Assembly (NCBI RefSeq): GCF_001509835.1
Contig: NZ_JXTJ01000007.1
Span: forward strand, 434,001-498,000
DNA from: Allobosea sp. WAO
Lineage (GTDB): Bacteria > Pseudomonadota > Alphaproteobacteria > Rhizobiales > Beijerinckiaceae
Direction: 5' to 3'
Length of the DNA: 64,000 bases
Positions 1-9,317 of the stretch are shown here, piece after piece. The notes under the pieces were generated by a model. It saw only the letters and a program-made list of their open reading frames with translations, had not been told where the DNA came from and did not search any database. Within the stretch, counting starts at the first letter, position 1; every line of letters starts with the position of its first letter. The position numbers and the translations under genes are program-made.

Positions 1-1871
1 CGACGCATTACGACGTGATCGTCGTCGGCGGTGGTCATGCCGGGGCGGAAGCCGCCGCGGCGGCCGCCCGGCTCGGCGCGCGCACGGCTCTGCTCACCCA
101 CAAGCTCGCGACCATCGGGGTGATGTCCTGCAACCCGGCGATCGGCGGCCTGGGCAAGGGCCATCTCGTCCGTGAGATCGACGCGCTCGACGGCATCATG
201 GCCCGCTGCGCCGACCAGGGCGGCATCCAGTTCCGCATGCTCAACCGGCGCAAGGGGCCGGCCGTGCGCGGGCCGCGGGCCCAGGCCGACCGCAAGCTCT
301 ATCGCGAGGCGGTGCAGGCTGCCCTCCGCGGTTGTTCCGGACTCGATCTGATCGAGGGTGAAGCCTTCGATCTCGATGTCCACGAAGGACAGGTCCGCGG
401 CGTGTTCCTTGCCGATGGCCGTCGATTCGGCTGTGGAACGGTCGTACTTACGACCGGCACGTTCTTACGCGGCCTCGTCCATATCGGCGAAACCAAGATC
501 GCGGCGGGGCGGGTCGACGAGGCGCCTTCGGTCGGGCTTTCCCTGACCCTGGAGCGTCATAACTTCCCGCTCGGTCGCCTGAAGACCGGCACGCCACCGC
601 GGCTCGACGGCCGCACCATTGACTGGGCTGCCTTGGACATGCAGGCCGGGGACGATCCGCCGGAGCCGTTCTCGGCGCTGACCAGCGCGATCACCACGCC
701 GCAGATCTCCTGCGGTATCACCCGGACCACGCTCGCCACCCATGAGCTTATCCGGGCCAACCTGCATCGCGCGCCGATGTTCTCCGGCCAGATCGAGGGG
801 CGCGGGCCGCGCTATTGTCCGTCCATCGAGGACAAGGTCGGCCGCTTCGGCGACCGCGACGGCCACCAGATCTTCCTGGAGCCGGAGGGGCTGGATGACC
901 CGACGGTCTATCCAAACGGGATCTCGACCTCGCTGCCGGAGGATGTGCAGCTCGGCCTGCTCAAGACGATCCCGGGGCTCGAGCGCACAACAATGCTGCG
1001 GCCTGGCTATGCGATCGAGTATGATTTCGTCGATCCGCGCGCCCTGACCGCCGGGCTCGAAACGCGCGCGATCCGCGGTCTCTTCCTCGCCGGGCAGATC
1101 AACGGGACCACCGGCTATGAGGAGGCCGCCGGACAGGGCCTGCTCGCCGGGCTCAACGCCGCAAGGCGCGCCGGCGGCAGCGAGCCGATCGTGCTCGACC
1201 GGGCACAATCCTATATCGGCGTGATGATCGACGACCTCGTGACGCGTGGCGTTACGGAGCCGTATCGGATGTTCACCTCGCGCGCCGAATTCCGGCTGTC
1301 GCTGCGGGTCGACAATGCCGATGAGCGCCTGACCGGGCTCGGGATAGCCCTCGGGCTGGTCGGAGAGACCAGGCGCGGAAAGTTCGAAGCGCGGCAGCAG
1401 CAGATCGCGGCCTTGACGCAGCAGCTGAAGGAGCGGGTCCTTACACCGTCGGAAGCAACTGCGGCTGGGCTGCAGGTCAACCGCGACGGGGTCAAGCGCA
1501 GCCTTTTCGAAATCCTGTCCTATCCCGCCGTCGAATTCGGTGCGCTGGCGGAGGCCTGGCCCGATCTCGCGGGCTATCCCGCGGATGTCGCCATGCGGGT
1601 CAGCGCCGACGCGACCTATGCGGTCTATCTCGACCGTCAAGCGGCGGAGATCGATTCCTATCAACGCGACCAGGCTCTGAGCCTGCCGCGGGATCTCGAT
1701 CTGACCGAAATCTCAGGCCTGTCCAATGAGCTGCGCGCCAAGCTCGAAGCCGCCCAACCCGCCAATCTGGCGCAGGCCGGCCGGATCGAAGGCATGACGC
1801 CGGCTGCGTTGACGCTGCTCGCAGCCCATGCGCGTCGCCGGAAATCAGTCGCCGCTCTCGATATCGGATGA
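1..1871 (+). CDS. mnmG: MnmG (GidA), tRNA U34 carboxymethylaminomethyl modification enzyme, 5'-truncated
   Basis: FAD-dependent subunit of the MnmE-MnmG complex, which installs the cmnm5 group on the wobble uridine of certain tRNAs in the cytoplasm. The dinucleotide-binding motif GGGHAGAE is at the very start, followed by the family signature [18 protein letters not shown] and, near the C-terminus, the conserved TSRAEFRL segment. The frame is already open at base 3 (reading T-H-Y-D-V-I-V-V), so the true start is just upstream of the window and only a few residues are missing. About 620 residues are visible, the normal family length. The stop overlaps the rsmG start by four bases (ATGA), the usual mnmG-rsmG-parA-parB layout near a bacterial origin. 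Confidence 0.97.
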   Translation, partial: THYDVIVVGGGHAGAEAAAAAARLGARTALLTHKLATIGVMSCNPAIGGLGKGHLVREIDALDGIMARCADQGGIQFRMLNRRKGPAVRGPRAQADRKLYREAVQAALRGCSGLDLIEGEAFDLDVHEGQVRGVFLADGRRFGCGTVVLTTGTFLRGLVHIGETKIAAGRVDEAPSVGLSLTLERHNFPLGRLKTGTPPRLDGRTIDWAALDMQAGDDPPEPFSALTSAITTPQISCGITRTTLATHELIRANLHRAPMFSGQIEGRGPRYCPSIEDKVGRFGDRDGHQIFLEPEGLDDPTVYPNGISTSLPEDVQLGLLKTIPGLERTTMLRPGYAIEYDFVDPRALTAGLETRAIRGLFLAGQINGTTGYEEAAGQGLLAGLNAARRAGGSEPIVLDRAQSYIGVMIDDLVTRGVTEPYRMFTSRAEFRLSLRVDNADERLTGLGIALGLVGETRRGKFEARQQQIAALTQQLKERVLTPSEATAAGLQVNRDGVKRSLFEILSYPAVEFGALAEAWPDLAGYPADVAMRVSADATYAVYLDRQAAEIDSYQRDQALSLPRDLDLTEISGLSNELRAKLEAAQPANLAQAGRIEGMTPAALTLLAAHARRRKSVAALDIG

Positions 1872-2524
1872 TGACTGTGGGTTCAGTTGATAACCGCGAC
1901 CGCCAACGCGGTTTGAGCTTGACTCCTGTTTCACGTGAAACAGAAGAGCGCCTCGCGATCCTCGTCGCCGAGCTTGAGCGCTGGCAGCGCGCCAAGAATC
2001 TGGTCTCGACCGCGACGCTCGACGAGGTCTGGACCCGGCATATCGCCGATTCGCTGCAGCTGTTCGATCACGCGCCGGAAGCGCGGCGCTGGCTCGATCT
2101 CGGTTCCGGCGGCGGCTTTCCCGGCCTGGTTCTTGGAATCCGATTGACGGAAGTCGGCGGACACATCGATCTGGTCGAGAGCAATGCGCGCAAATGCGCC
2201 TTTCTGCGCCATGCCGCCAGGCTCACGGGTGCGGCTGTGACGGTCCACGCCGCCAGGATCGAGGACGCGATGCCGCAATTCCACGGCAAGGTCGATGTGG
2301 TGACGGCGCGGGCGCTCGCGCCGCTGCCGCTGCTGCTCGACTGGTGCAAAGAGCTGTTGAGAACCGGTGTGATCGGGGTCTTTCCGAAGGGACAACATCT
2401 AGATGCCGAATTGACCGAGGCTTCTAAATATTGGAAGATTCAGGCATCAACGTTTCCTTCCGTTACGGATTCGGCAGCGCGTATCCTGGTGATCCGCAAT
2501 GCTCAGAAGCGGACCGACTCATGA
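1868..2524 (+). CDS. rsmG: RsmG (GidB), 16S rRNA m7G methyltransferase
   Basis: SAM-dependent methyltransferase for N7 of the conserved guanine of the 16S rRNA 530 loop (G527 in E. coli). The SAM-binding motif [14 protein letters not shown] is near residue 75. At 218 residues it is close to the family norm. I chose the ATG at 1868 because it overlaps the mnmG stop. The N-terminal residues PVSRETEE are encoded by a perfect parS sequence, so this part of the protein is constrained by DNA function as well. The stop overlaps the parA start by four bases, so mnmG, rsmG and parA are probably translationally coupled. Confidence 0.95.
   Translation: MMTVGSVDNRDRQRGLSLTPVSRETEERLAILVAELERWQRAKNLVSTATLDEVWTRHIADSLQLFDHAPEARRWLDLGSGGGFPGLVLGIRLTEVGGHIDLVESNARKCAFLRHAARLTGAAVTVHAARIEDAMPQFHGKVDVVTARALAPLPLLLDWCKELLRTGVIGVFPKGQHLDAELTEASKYWKIQASTFPSVTDSAARILVIRNAQKRTDS
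1927..1942. other. parS: parS centromere site (perfect 16-bp palindrome)
   Basis: The bases TGTTTCACGTGAAACA match the canonical bacterial parS at all 16 positions. The site is inside the 5' coding part of rsmG, 594 bp upstream of parA, where ParB would load. The match is seen directly; use as a ParB site is inferred from the adjacent parA and parB. Confidence 0.95.
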
Positions 2525-3351
2525 ACGACCTAGGCCCTCGGCCAAGCTCCGGCCGGCCTCGTGTCCTGGCCCTCGCCAATCAGAAGGGCGGCGTCGGCAA
2601 GACCACGACGGCAATCAATCTCGGCACCGCGCTGGCGGCGATCGGCGAGAAGGTGCTGATCATCGATCTCGACCCGCAGGGCAACGCCTCGACCGGGCTC
2701 GGCGTCGACCGAAAAAGCCGGCGTGCCTCGACCTATGACGTGCTGTGTGGCGATATCGGTCTTGGCGCCGCGATGCAGGCAACGGCCGTTCCCAATTTGT
2801 TCATTGCACCTTCGACGCTCGACCTGCTCGGCGTCGAGCTCGAGATCGCCGGTGAGAAGGACCGGGTGCAGCGCCTGAAAAAGGCGGTCGACGAGCTCGA
2901 GCACGACCAGCGCTGCAACGACCTGACCTATATCCTGATCGACTGCCCGCCTTCGCTCAGCCTGATCACCATCAATGCGATGACGGCGTCGGATGCCGTG
3001 CTGGTGCCGCTGCAATGCGAGTTCTTCGCGCTCGAAGGCCTCAGCCAGCTCCTGAAGACGGTGGAGCAGGTGCGCGCCGGCCTCAATCCGCGGCTGATCA
3101 TCCAGGGCGTCGTGTTGACCATGTATGATCCGCGCAATAATCTTTCCGGCCAGGTCATGGCCGATGTCCGCGACTTCCTCGGCGACAAGGTCTACGAGAC
3201 GGTGATCCCGCGCAATGTGCGAGTGTCCGAGGCTCCGTCCTATGGCAAGCCCGCGCTGCTCTATGATCTGCGTTGCGCGGGCTCCCAGGCCTATCTCAGG
3301 CTGGCCTCCGAGGTGATCAAGCGCGAGCGCACCTTGCGGGCTGCGGCCTGA
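2521..3351 (+). CDS. parA: ParA, chromosome-partitioning ATPase
   Basis: Deviant-Walker ATPase that binds DNA nonspecifically and moves or anchors ParB-parS complexes during chromosome segregation. The start at 2521 overlaps the rsmG stop (ATGA) and gives 276 residues; the frame is open further upstream, but that part lies inside rsmG. Motifs seen are KGGVGKTTT near residue 22 (deviant Walker A), DLDPQGNAS (A') and LIDCPPSL (Walker B). parB follows after 33 bp, preceded by AAGAGG as ribosome-binding site. The short N-terminus without an added helix-turn-helix fits a chromosomal rather than a plasmid ParA. Confidence 0.97.
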   Translation: MNDLGPRPSSGRPRVLALANQKGGVGKTTTAINLGTALAAIGEKVLIIDLDPQGNASTGLGVDRKSRRASTYDVLCGDIGLGAAMQATAVPNLFIAPSTLDLLGVELEIAGEKDRVQRLKKAVDELEHDQRCNDLTYILIDCPPSLSLITINAMTASDAVLVPLQCEFFALEGLSQLLKTVEQVRAGLNPRLIIQGVVLTMYDPRNNLSGQVMADVRDFLGDKVYETVIPRNVRVSEAPSYGKPALLYDLRCAGSQAYLRLASEVIKRERTLRAAA

Positions 3352-3384
3352 TCCTGAAAGTCTAGAAAGTTCAAGAGGTTGACC

Positions 3385-4272
3385 ATGGCGGAGGAACAGG
3401 GGCGCTCACGTCTGGGCCGCGGCCTTGCCGCGCTGATCGGCGATGTCGGAGACGAGATCGGTGCGATCGAGCGGTCGCGCGGCCAGCGCAAGGTGCCGGT
3501 CGAGTTCCTGCGTCCCAGTGCGCGTAATCCGCGCCGGATCTTCGACGACGCGGAGCTCGATGACCTCACGGCCTCGGTCCGCGAACGCGGTATCCTGCAA
3601 CCGATCATCGTTCGGACCTTCCCGGGCATGCTCGATGCCTATGAGATCATCGCCGGTGAGCGGCGCTGGCGCGCGGCGCAGCGCGCCGAATTGCATGAAG
3701 TGCCGGTGATCCTGGTAGAGGCTAATGATCGCGAGGCGCTCGAGATCGCCATCGTCGAGAACGTGCAGCGCGCCGACCTCAACGCGATCGAAGAGGCGGC
3801 TGGCTATGAGCGGCTGATCGCCGAGTTCGACTATACCCAGAATGATCTCGCCAAGGTGATCGGCAAGAGCCGCAGCCATGTCGCCAACACGCTGCGCCTC
3901 AGCAAGCTGCCGGAGCCGGTGCGGCAAATGGTCAGCGAAGGGGCGGTTTCGGCCGGGCATGCGCGCGCCCTGCTCTCTGTTTCGGATCCGGAACAGGTCG
4001 CGAAGCGGATCGTCGAGCAGGGGCTGACGGTGCGTGATATCGAGCGTCTCGGCCAGGAAGAGGCGCGCGGGGAAACCAAGAGCGTGCCCAACACCGTGAC
4101 GACGGCGCGGCCGGAGAAGGATCCGGACACCCGTGCCGTCGAGAAGGCGCTGGAAGAGGCACTCGGCCTCGGCGTCTCGATCAAGCACCGGGCCAATGGC
4201 GGCGGCGAAATGAAGATCGCTTACAAGACGCTGGAGCAGCTCGATGCGCTGTGCCGGCGCCTGAAGGACTGA
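3385..4272 (+). CDS. parB: ParB, parS-binding CTPase clamp
   Basis: Loads at parS and spreads along DNA as a CTP-dependent clamp. I chose the ATG at 3385 over a TTG at 3379 because MAEEQGRSRLGRGLAALIGD is the standard N-terminus, with the ParA-stimulating LGRGL motif near residue 10. The CTP-binding GERRWRAA box is near residue 92 and the helix-turn-helix (NDLAKVIGKSRSHVAN) near 155. The C-terminal dimerisation segment is present; length 295 residues. The stop abuts the stop of the convergent holA with no spacer, so there is no room for a terminator between them. Confidence 0.97.
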   Translation: MAEEQGRSRLGRGLAALIGDVGDEIGAIERSRGQRKVPVEFLRPSARNPRRIFDDAELDDLTASVRERGILQPIIVRTFPGMLDAYEIIAGERRWRAAQRAELHEVPVILVEANDREALEIAIVENVQRADLNAIEEAAGYERLIAEFDYTQNDLAKVIGKSRSHVANTLRLSKLPEPVRQMVSEGAVSAGHARALLSVSDPEQVAKRIVEQGLTVRDIERLGQEEARGETKSVPNTVTTARPEKDPDTRAVEKALEEALGLGVSIKHRANGGGEMKIAYKTLEQLDALCRRLKD

Positions 4273-5298
4273 TCAGCCGCGGCCGGGTCCTGCCATGCGG
4301 GCGAGCGTCCAGAGCGCTCGTGTCGCGACCGGCCTGCTCATCTCGCCATCGCGGCGGACCGCGATCATCGCCGCGCCGAGCACAGCCACCGCGTCCTTGA
4401 GTTTTGCCGCGTTCCAGGCGCCGAGCGCGGCTTCCGCCAAAGCCAGGCGGGGATAGGGCAGGCGCATGGTGGCGACGGCGTCGCGGGCGCTGCGGCCGCC
4501 ATCGAGCGCAAAGCGTGCCTTCATCAGGGCGAGCGCATGGCGCAGTACGGCGCCGAGCAGAACGCCCATGTCCAGCCCCTCGCCGGCAAGCTTGGCGAGT
4601 GCCAGATCGAGCGCGGCGAAACGACCGGCAAAGACGGCGTCGACAACGCTCGCTTGCTCGCGCTGGGCGGTATCGCCGACCACCGATTCGACATGGGCGA
4701 GCGTGACGGCGGCGTCCTCACCCGCGTAGAGGATCAGCTTGTCGATCTCCTGCCGCGAGGTCTGGCGATCGCCGCCGAGCAGGCCGACCAGGGTCTCGCG
4801 CGTCGTCCGGTCGATGCTCTTGCCGGCCGCCCGGACCATCTCATCGACGATGGTGCCGAGATCGCGCGCGGCGTCGCCATAGCACGGCACGGCGAGGGCG
4901 CTGCGAGCCTTCTCGCAGGCGGTCCTGAGCGGGTTGGAGCGCTGCAGGTCGCCGGCCTCGACGATGACCACGGCGTCTTTGGACGGCGTCGCCAGCAGCG
5001 GCTCCACGGCCGCCAGCAGAGGCTTTGAGGTCACCGAGACGCGGATGGCGCGCCTTCCGCCGAACAGGCCGATGGTGTTGGCCTCGTCGACCAGCTTCAG
5101 CGGGTCGGCGGCGATGTCGTCGCCGCTCATCCGGACGAGCTGGAAAGCGTCCTGCGGATCGTCGACGCTGGCGCGGGCAAGCGCCGCTGCCCGCTCGGAG
5201 ACGAGCCCGGCATCGGGACCGTAGAACAGGAAGAGCCGCCAAGCCGAGTCCGGTCGCGTCAGCGTCCGGTCGGCCTCATGCGCCTTGATCGTCGCCAT
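4273..5298 (-). CDS. holA: DNA polymerase III subunit delta
   Basis: Delta subunit of the clamp loader, which opens the beta sliding clamp for loading at primer ends. The protein has 341 residues, as expected. It has the N-terminal RLFLFYGPDAGLVSERA segment of HolA, and the middle and C-terminal regions fit the family. It is third in a minus-strand run leuS-lptE-holA (18 bp after lptE), a common alphaproteobacterial order. Its last base directly follows the parB stop. Confidence 0.92.
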   Translation of the reverse strand: MATIKAHEADRTLTRPDSAWRLFLFYGPDAGLVSERAAALARASVDDPQDAFQLVRMSGDDIAADPLKLVDEANTIGLFGGRRAIRVSVTSKPLLAAVEPLLATPSKDAVVIVEAGDLQRSNPLRTACEKARSALAVPCYGDAARDLGTIVDEMVRAAGKSIDRTTRETLVGLLGGDRQTSRQEIDKLILYAGEDAAVTLAHVESVVGDTAQREQASVVDAVFAGRFAALDLALAKLAGEGLDMGVLLGAVLRHALALMKARFALDGGRSARDAVATMRLPYPRLALAEAALGAWNAAKLKDAVAVLGAAMIAVRRDGEMSRPVATRALWTLARMAGPGRG

Positions 5299-5316
5299 GG
5301 CGGCCGCGCCGCCGGC

Positions 5317-5862
5317 TCAGGCGGTGAGTTCGGCGGCGATGCGGGCGCGGATCAGCTGGGCCAGGTTCTTGGCGGCGCGGATCTGGGCATCACGCGCAGC
5401 GCGCAAGGTCGCAAAACGCTGGGTCGAACGCTCATAGGGCGCGCGCACCACGCTTTGCCCGGAGGCCAGGACCTCGCCAGAGCCGTTGCGCAGCAACTGC
5501 CAGTCGGCCGTGGCAACGAGAATCGCCGAATCGGCGCGGCCATTGGCATAGTCGACGGTGATGACCTCGAGCGTCTCGGTGGTCGTGGCAACGAGGCGGA
5601 ACTTCTTCTGCAGGTCAGGGGCGCCGCCGCCATCGAGCTCGAAGACCAGCTCGTTGCGCAGATAGTGCCCGACGAGGCCCTTGATCTCGGGAACCTCGAT
5701 GCTGAGCATCGCATTGCGGACATTGTCGCCCACCTTGCTCACCGTGCCGTCGGCATAGAGCGGCCGGAAGCAGCCGCCGGCAAGCGCCGCCAGCGTGAGC
5801 GCAGCGACGAGGGCAAGCGGCCGGCCGCGGCGGCGGATGGTTCCGGCTTCAGACGACGACAT
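5317..5862 (-). CDS. lptE: LptE, LPS-assembly outer-membrane lipoprotein
   Basis: Plug lipoprotein of the LptD-LptE translocon that inserts lipopolysaccharide into the outer leaflet of the outer membrane. A basic N-terminus and hydrophobic stretch end in the lipobox LAGGC, with the lipidated Cys at residue 31, followed by FRPLYA as in LptE homologues. It has 181 residues. The first 14 bases overlap the end of leuS, which indicates coupled expression. Sequence is poorly conserved in this family, so the call also rests on the leuS-lptE-holA context. Confidence 0.88.
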   Translation of the reverse strand: MSSSEAGTIRRRGRPLALVAALTLAALAGGCFRPLYADGTVSKVGDNVRNAMLSIEVPEIKGLVGHYLRNELVFELDGGGAPDLQKKFRLVATTTETLEVITVDYANGRADSAILVATADWQLLRNGSGEVLASGQSVVRAPYERSTQRFATLRAARDAQIRAAKNLAQLIRARIAAELTA

Positions 5863-8473
5863 TCACGATTCTCCCCGGAACCACGATGATCTTGCGGATC
5901 GCCCGGCCTTCCAGCGCCCTGACCACGGCTTCCGAGCCGCGGGCAGCGGCCTCGACCGCCACCGTATCGGCATCGGCCGCTACGGTCACCTCGGCCCGCT
6001 TCTTGCCGTTGATCTGCACTGGCAGGATGATGCTGTCATCGCGTAACAATTCCGTTTCCGCCTCCGGCCAGGCGGCCTCGCCGGCGAGGCCCGGCAGGCC
6101 GAGGGCCTGCCAGCATTCCTCGGCGAGATGGGGCATCATCGGGGCGACAAGCTGCGTCGCGATCATGGCGGATTCATGCAGCGCGAAGGCGGTGTCGGCC
6201 GGCAGATCGGCGCTTTCGGCCGCAGCATCCAGCGTCTTGGCGATGGCGTTTGTCAGCGAATAGACGTGCGCGACGCAGCGGTTGAAGGCGAGTCGCTCGA
6301 TATCGGCGCCGACCGCATGCAGGGCACGGTGACTCGCCTTGCGCAGCAGGGAGGCCGCCTCGCCGAAGCTTTCCGGACGCGCGACGCGGTTGCCGGTGCG
6401 TGCGGCGATCTCGCTGACCAGGCGCCAGAGGCGCTGGACGAAGCGGGCGGCGCCCTGGACGCCCTCGTCGCTCCAGATCACGTCGCGATCCGGCGGCGAA
6501 TCGGAGAGCATGAACCAGCGGGCGGTGTCGGCGCCGTAGGAGGCGATGATGTCGTCGGGGTCGACGACATTCTTCTTCGACTTCGACATCTTCTCGATCG
6601 AGCCGATCTCTATCGGCGCGCCGGTGTCGACGTCGAAGCCGCGGCGCTCGCTGCCGGTGACCTCGATGCGGACATTGCCGGGCTCGACCCAGCTGCCGTC
6701 CTGCGCCCGGTAGGTCTCGTGCACGACCATGCCCTGGGTGAACATGCCGTCGAAGGGTTCGTCGACGCCGGCATGGCCGGTCGCCTTCATCGCGCGGGTG
6801 AAGAAGCGCGAATAGAGCAGGTGCAGGATCGCGTGCTCGACGCCGCCGATATACTGGTTGATCGGCAGGAACCGGTCGACCGCGCCGCGGTCGGTCGGGC
6901 TGGCTTCAAGCCAGGGATTGGTGAAGCGCGCGAAGTACCAGGACGAATCGACGAAGGTGTCCATGGTGTCGGTCTCGCGCCGCGCCGGCTTGCCGCAGGA
7001 CGGGCAGGAGACATTCTTCCAGCTCGGATGATGGTCGAGCGGGTTCCCCGGCTTCTCGAAGGAGACGTCGTCGGGCAGCTTCACAGGCAGCTGCTCTTCC
7101 GGCACCGGAACGGTGCCGCAATCGGCGCAGTGGATGATCGGGATCGGGCAACCCCAGTAGCGCTGGCGCGAGATGCCCCAGTCACGCAGGCGGAAATTGA
7201 CCTTGCGCTGCCCGACAGGACGGTTGCCGCGGGTTTCCGCCTCGAGGCGCCGTGCGACTTCTTCTTTCGCTTCCGGAATGGTCATACCGTCGAGGAAGCG
7301 GGAATTGATCATCCGGCCATCGTCGGTATAGGCGGTGTCGGTGATCACGAAGCTGGCGGGGTCGACGCCCTCCGGGCATACCACCGGGGTATTGCCGAGG
7401 TCGTACTTGTTGACGAAGTCGAGGTCGCGCTGGTCATGCGCCGGGCAGCCGAAGATCGCACCGGTGCCGTAATCCATCAGGATGAAGTTCGCCACATAGA
7501 TCGGCAAAGTCCACGAGGGATCAAAGGGATGGACGGCGCGCAGGCCGGTGTCGAAGCCGAGCTTGCCGGCCTTGTCGATGTTCTCCTGGGCCGTGCCGGT
7601 CTTCTTGCACTCGGCGATGAAGGCCTGGAGCCCGGGATTGTCGACCGCAGCCGCCTTGGCCAGCGGATGATCGGCCGCGACCGCCATGAAGCGGGCGCCG
7701 AACAGCGTGTCCGGGCGGGTGGTGTAGATCTCCAGCTCGTCCTGCCCGAGGGCATTCGATTCGAGTGCGAAACGAACCAGCAGACCTTCAGAACGGCCGA
7801 TCCAGTTCTTCTGCATCAGCCGGACCTTGTCCGGCCAGCGCTCCAGGCCGTCGAGCGCGTCGTTGAGCTCCTGGGCGTAGTTGGTGATCTTGAAGAACCA
7901 CTGGGTCAGCTCGCGCTGCTCGACGACGGCACCCGAGCGCCAGCCGCGGCCATCGATGACCTGCTCATTGGCGAGCACGGTCTCGTCGACCGGGTCCCAG
8001 TTGACCTTGGCGGTCTTGCGATCGACCAGCCCGCCCTTCAGGAAGTCGAGGAACAGCTTCTGCTGGTGGCGGTAATAGCTGGGGTCGCAGGTGGCGAGCT
8101 CGCGGCTCCAGTCGAGCGACAGGCCCATCGACTGCAGTTGCGTCCGCATCGTCGCGATATTGGCGTAGGTCCATTCGCGCGGATGGACCTTGTTGGCCTT
8201 GGCGGCGTTCTCGGCCGGCAGGCCGAAGGCGTCCCAGCCCATCGGGTGCAGCACGGCGAAGCCCTTGGCCCGCTTGTAGCGAGCCACCACGTCGCCCATG
8301 GCATAGTTGCGGACATGGCCCATATGGATGCGCCCCGAGGGATAGGGGAACATCTCGAGGACGTAGTAGGCCGGGCGCGTATCGTCGTTGCGGGTCTCGA
8401 AGAGCTTGCGCTCATCCCAGACCTTGCGCCATTTCGGCTCGGCTTCCTTCGGATTGTAGCGTTCGGCGGCCAT
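5849..8473 (-). CDS. leuS: Leucyl-tRNA synthetase
   Basis: Class I synthetase that charges tRNA-Leu, with an editing domain for misactivated amino acids. Seen are the HIGH-type motif HMGH inside [19 protein letters not shown], the CP1 editing domain, and [12 protein letters not shown]. Length is 874 residues, full size. It is the first gene of the leuS-lptE-holA run. The upstream gap holds no tRNA-like T-box structure. A 789-residue antisense open frame across it is a GC-rich shadow. Confidence 0.97.
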   Translation of the reverse strand: MAAERYNPKEAEPKWRKVWDERKLFETRNDDTRPAYYVLEMFPYPSGRIHMGHVRNYAMGDVVARYKRAKGFAVLHPMGWDAFGLPAENAAKANKVHPREWTYANIATMRTQLQSMGLSLDWSRELATCDPSYYRHQQKLFLDFLKGGLVDRKTAKVNWDPVDETVLANEQVIDGRGWRSGAVVEQRELTQWFFKITNYAQELNDALDGLERWPDKVRLMQKNWIGRSEGLLVRFALESNALGQDELEIYTTRPDTLFGARFMAVAADHPLAKAAAVDNPGLQAFIAECKKTGTAQENIDKAGKLGFDTGLRAVHPFDPSWTLPIYVANFILMDYGTGAIFGCPAHDQRDLDFVNKYDLGNTPVVCPEGVDPASFVITDTAYTDDGRMINSRFLDGMTIPEAKEEVARRLEAETRGNRPVGQRKVNFRLRDWGISRQRYWGCPIPIIHCADCGTVPVPEEQLPVKLPDDVSFEKPGNPLDHHPSWKNVSCPSCGKPARRETDTMDTFVDSSWYFARFTNPWLEASPTDRGAVDRFLPINQYIGGVEHAILHLLYSRFFTRAMKATGHAGVDEPFDGMFTQGMVVHETYRAQDGSWVEPGNVRIEVTGSERRGFDVDTGAPIEIGSIEKMSKSKKNVVDPDDIIASYGADTARWFMLSDSPPDRDVIWSDEGVQGAARFVQRLWRLVSEIAARTGNRVARPESFGEAASLLRKASHRALHAVGADIERLAFNRCVAHVYSLTNAIAKTLDAAAESADLPADTAFALHESAMIATQLVAPMMPHLAEECWQALGLPGLAGEAAWPEAETELLRDDSIILPVQINGKKRAEVTVAADADTVAVEAAARGSEAVVRALEGRAIRKIIVVPGRIVNVVV

Positions 8474-8584
8474 GCTGATCGTGTCGTTCTTGCGTGATCG
8501 GACTGGCCCGGACTAGGACACCATCGGGCGCGCCGGGTCAATGTTTGGAAAGGCTTGGCGGCGATGCGGGCAAAGGACGGCGCG

Positions 8585-9262
8585 ATGCAGGATGTAGTGA
8601 CCGGATTGCAGGAGACGCGTGCGGCAATCGCGCGTGCGGCGCGCGATTTCGGCCGCCGGCCGGAGGATGTGACGCTGATCGCGGTTTCCAAGACCAAGCC
8701 GGCCGAGGCGATCCTTCCGGCGCTCGAGGCCGGGCAGATCGATTTCGGCGAGAATTACGTCCAGGAGGCCAAGGCGAAATGGCCGGAACTGCGCGAACGC
8801 TTCCCGCATGCGAAGCTGCACATGATCGGGCCGCTGCAGTCCAACAAGGCGAAGGAGGCGGTGGCACTGTTCGACACGATCCACTCGCTCGATCGCGAGA
8901 GCCTCGCGAGGGAATTGTCGCGCGAGATCGCTCGCAGCGGCCTGGCGCCGCGGCTTATCGTTCAGGTCAACACCGGGGCCGAACCGCAGAAGGGTGGCGT
9001 TCTGCCTGCCGATGCCGACGCCTTCCTGACCACCTGCCGCGTGACCTACGGGCTGGAGATCGAGGGGCTGATGTGCATCCCGCCAGCCGACGAGCCGCCC
9101 TCGCCGCATTTCGCGCTGCTTGCCAAGATCGCCAAGCGCAATGGTCTGCCGATCCTATCGATGGGCATGAGCGCCGATTATGAGGCGGCGATCCAGCTCG
9201 GTGCGACGCATGTGCGCGTCGGTAGCGCGATCTTCGGCGCGCGCGACTACGGTACTACCTGA
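8585..9262 (+). CDS. YggS/PLPBP family pyridoxal-phosphate homeostasis protein
   Basis: Small PLP-binding protein of the YggS/PROSC family, which controls free PLP and affects amino- and keto-acid balance; no enzymatic activity is established for the family. The PLP lysine is in LIAVSKTKPAEAI, followed by FGENYVQEAKAKW and the phosphate-binding LSMGMSADYEAAI. I prefer the ATG at 8585, with AAAGGA seven bases upstream, giving 225 residues; starts at 8564 (ATG) or 8555 (TTG) are possible. It stands alone between divergent leuS and a convergent cyclase gene, and its stop codon is part of an inverted repeat. Confidence 0.93.
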   Translation: MQDVVTGLQETRAAIARAARDFGRRPEDVTLIAVSKTKPAEAILPALEAGQIDFGENYVQEAKAKWPELRERFPHAKLHMIGPLQSNKAKEAVALFDTIHSLDRESLARELSREIARSGLAPRLIVQVNTGAEPQKGGVLPADADAFLTTCRVTYGLEIEGLMCIPPADEPPSPHFALLAKIAKRNGLPILSMGMSADYEAAIQLGATHVRVGSAIFGARDYGTT

Positions 9263-9300
9263 CAAGCGATTGATATCGCCGACCTATTTCAGGTAGTGCC
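9251..9300. terminator. Inverted repeat between convergent yggS-like and GGDEF genes
   Basis: GGTACTACCTGA at 9251-9262 pairs with TCAGGTAGTGCC at 9289-9300, eleven Watson-Crick pairs plus one G-T. The left arm includes the last codons and stop of the PLP-homeostasis gene. There is no U-run on either side, so it is at most a non-canonical bidirectional terminator or 3'-end stabilising hairpin. Confidence 0.4.
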
Positions 9301-9317
9301 GGGTATGGCCGACCGGC

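Noticed and set aside
1885..1895. A DnaA-box-like word (GTTATCAAC on the minus strand) near mnmG-rsmG
   Set aside because: Two or more mismatches to TTATCCACA and no cluster of further boxes or AT-rich unwinding region, so no origin is called.
6128..8497. Open frame of 789 residues antisense to leuS
   Set aside because: leuS has both class I signature motifs on the minus strand; the other frame has none.
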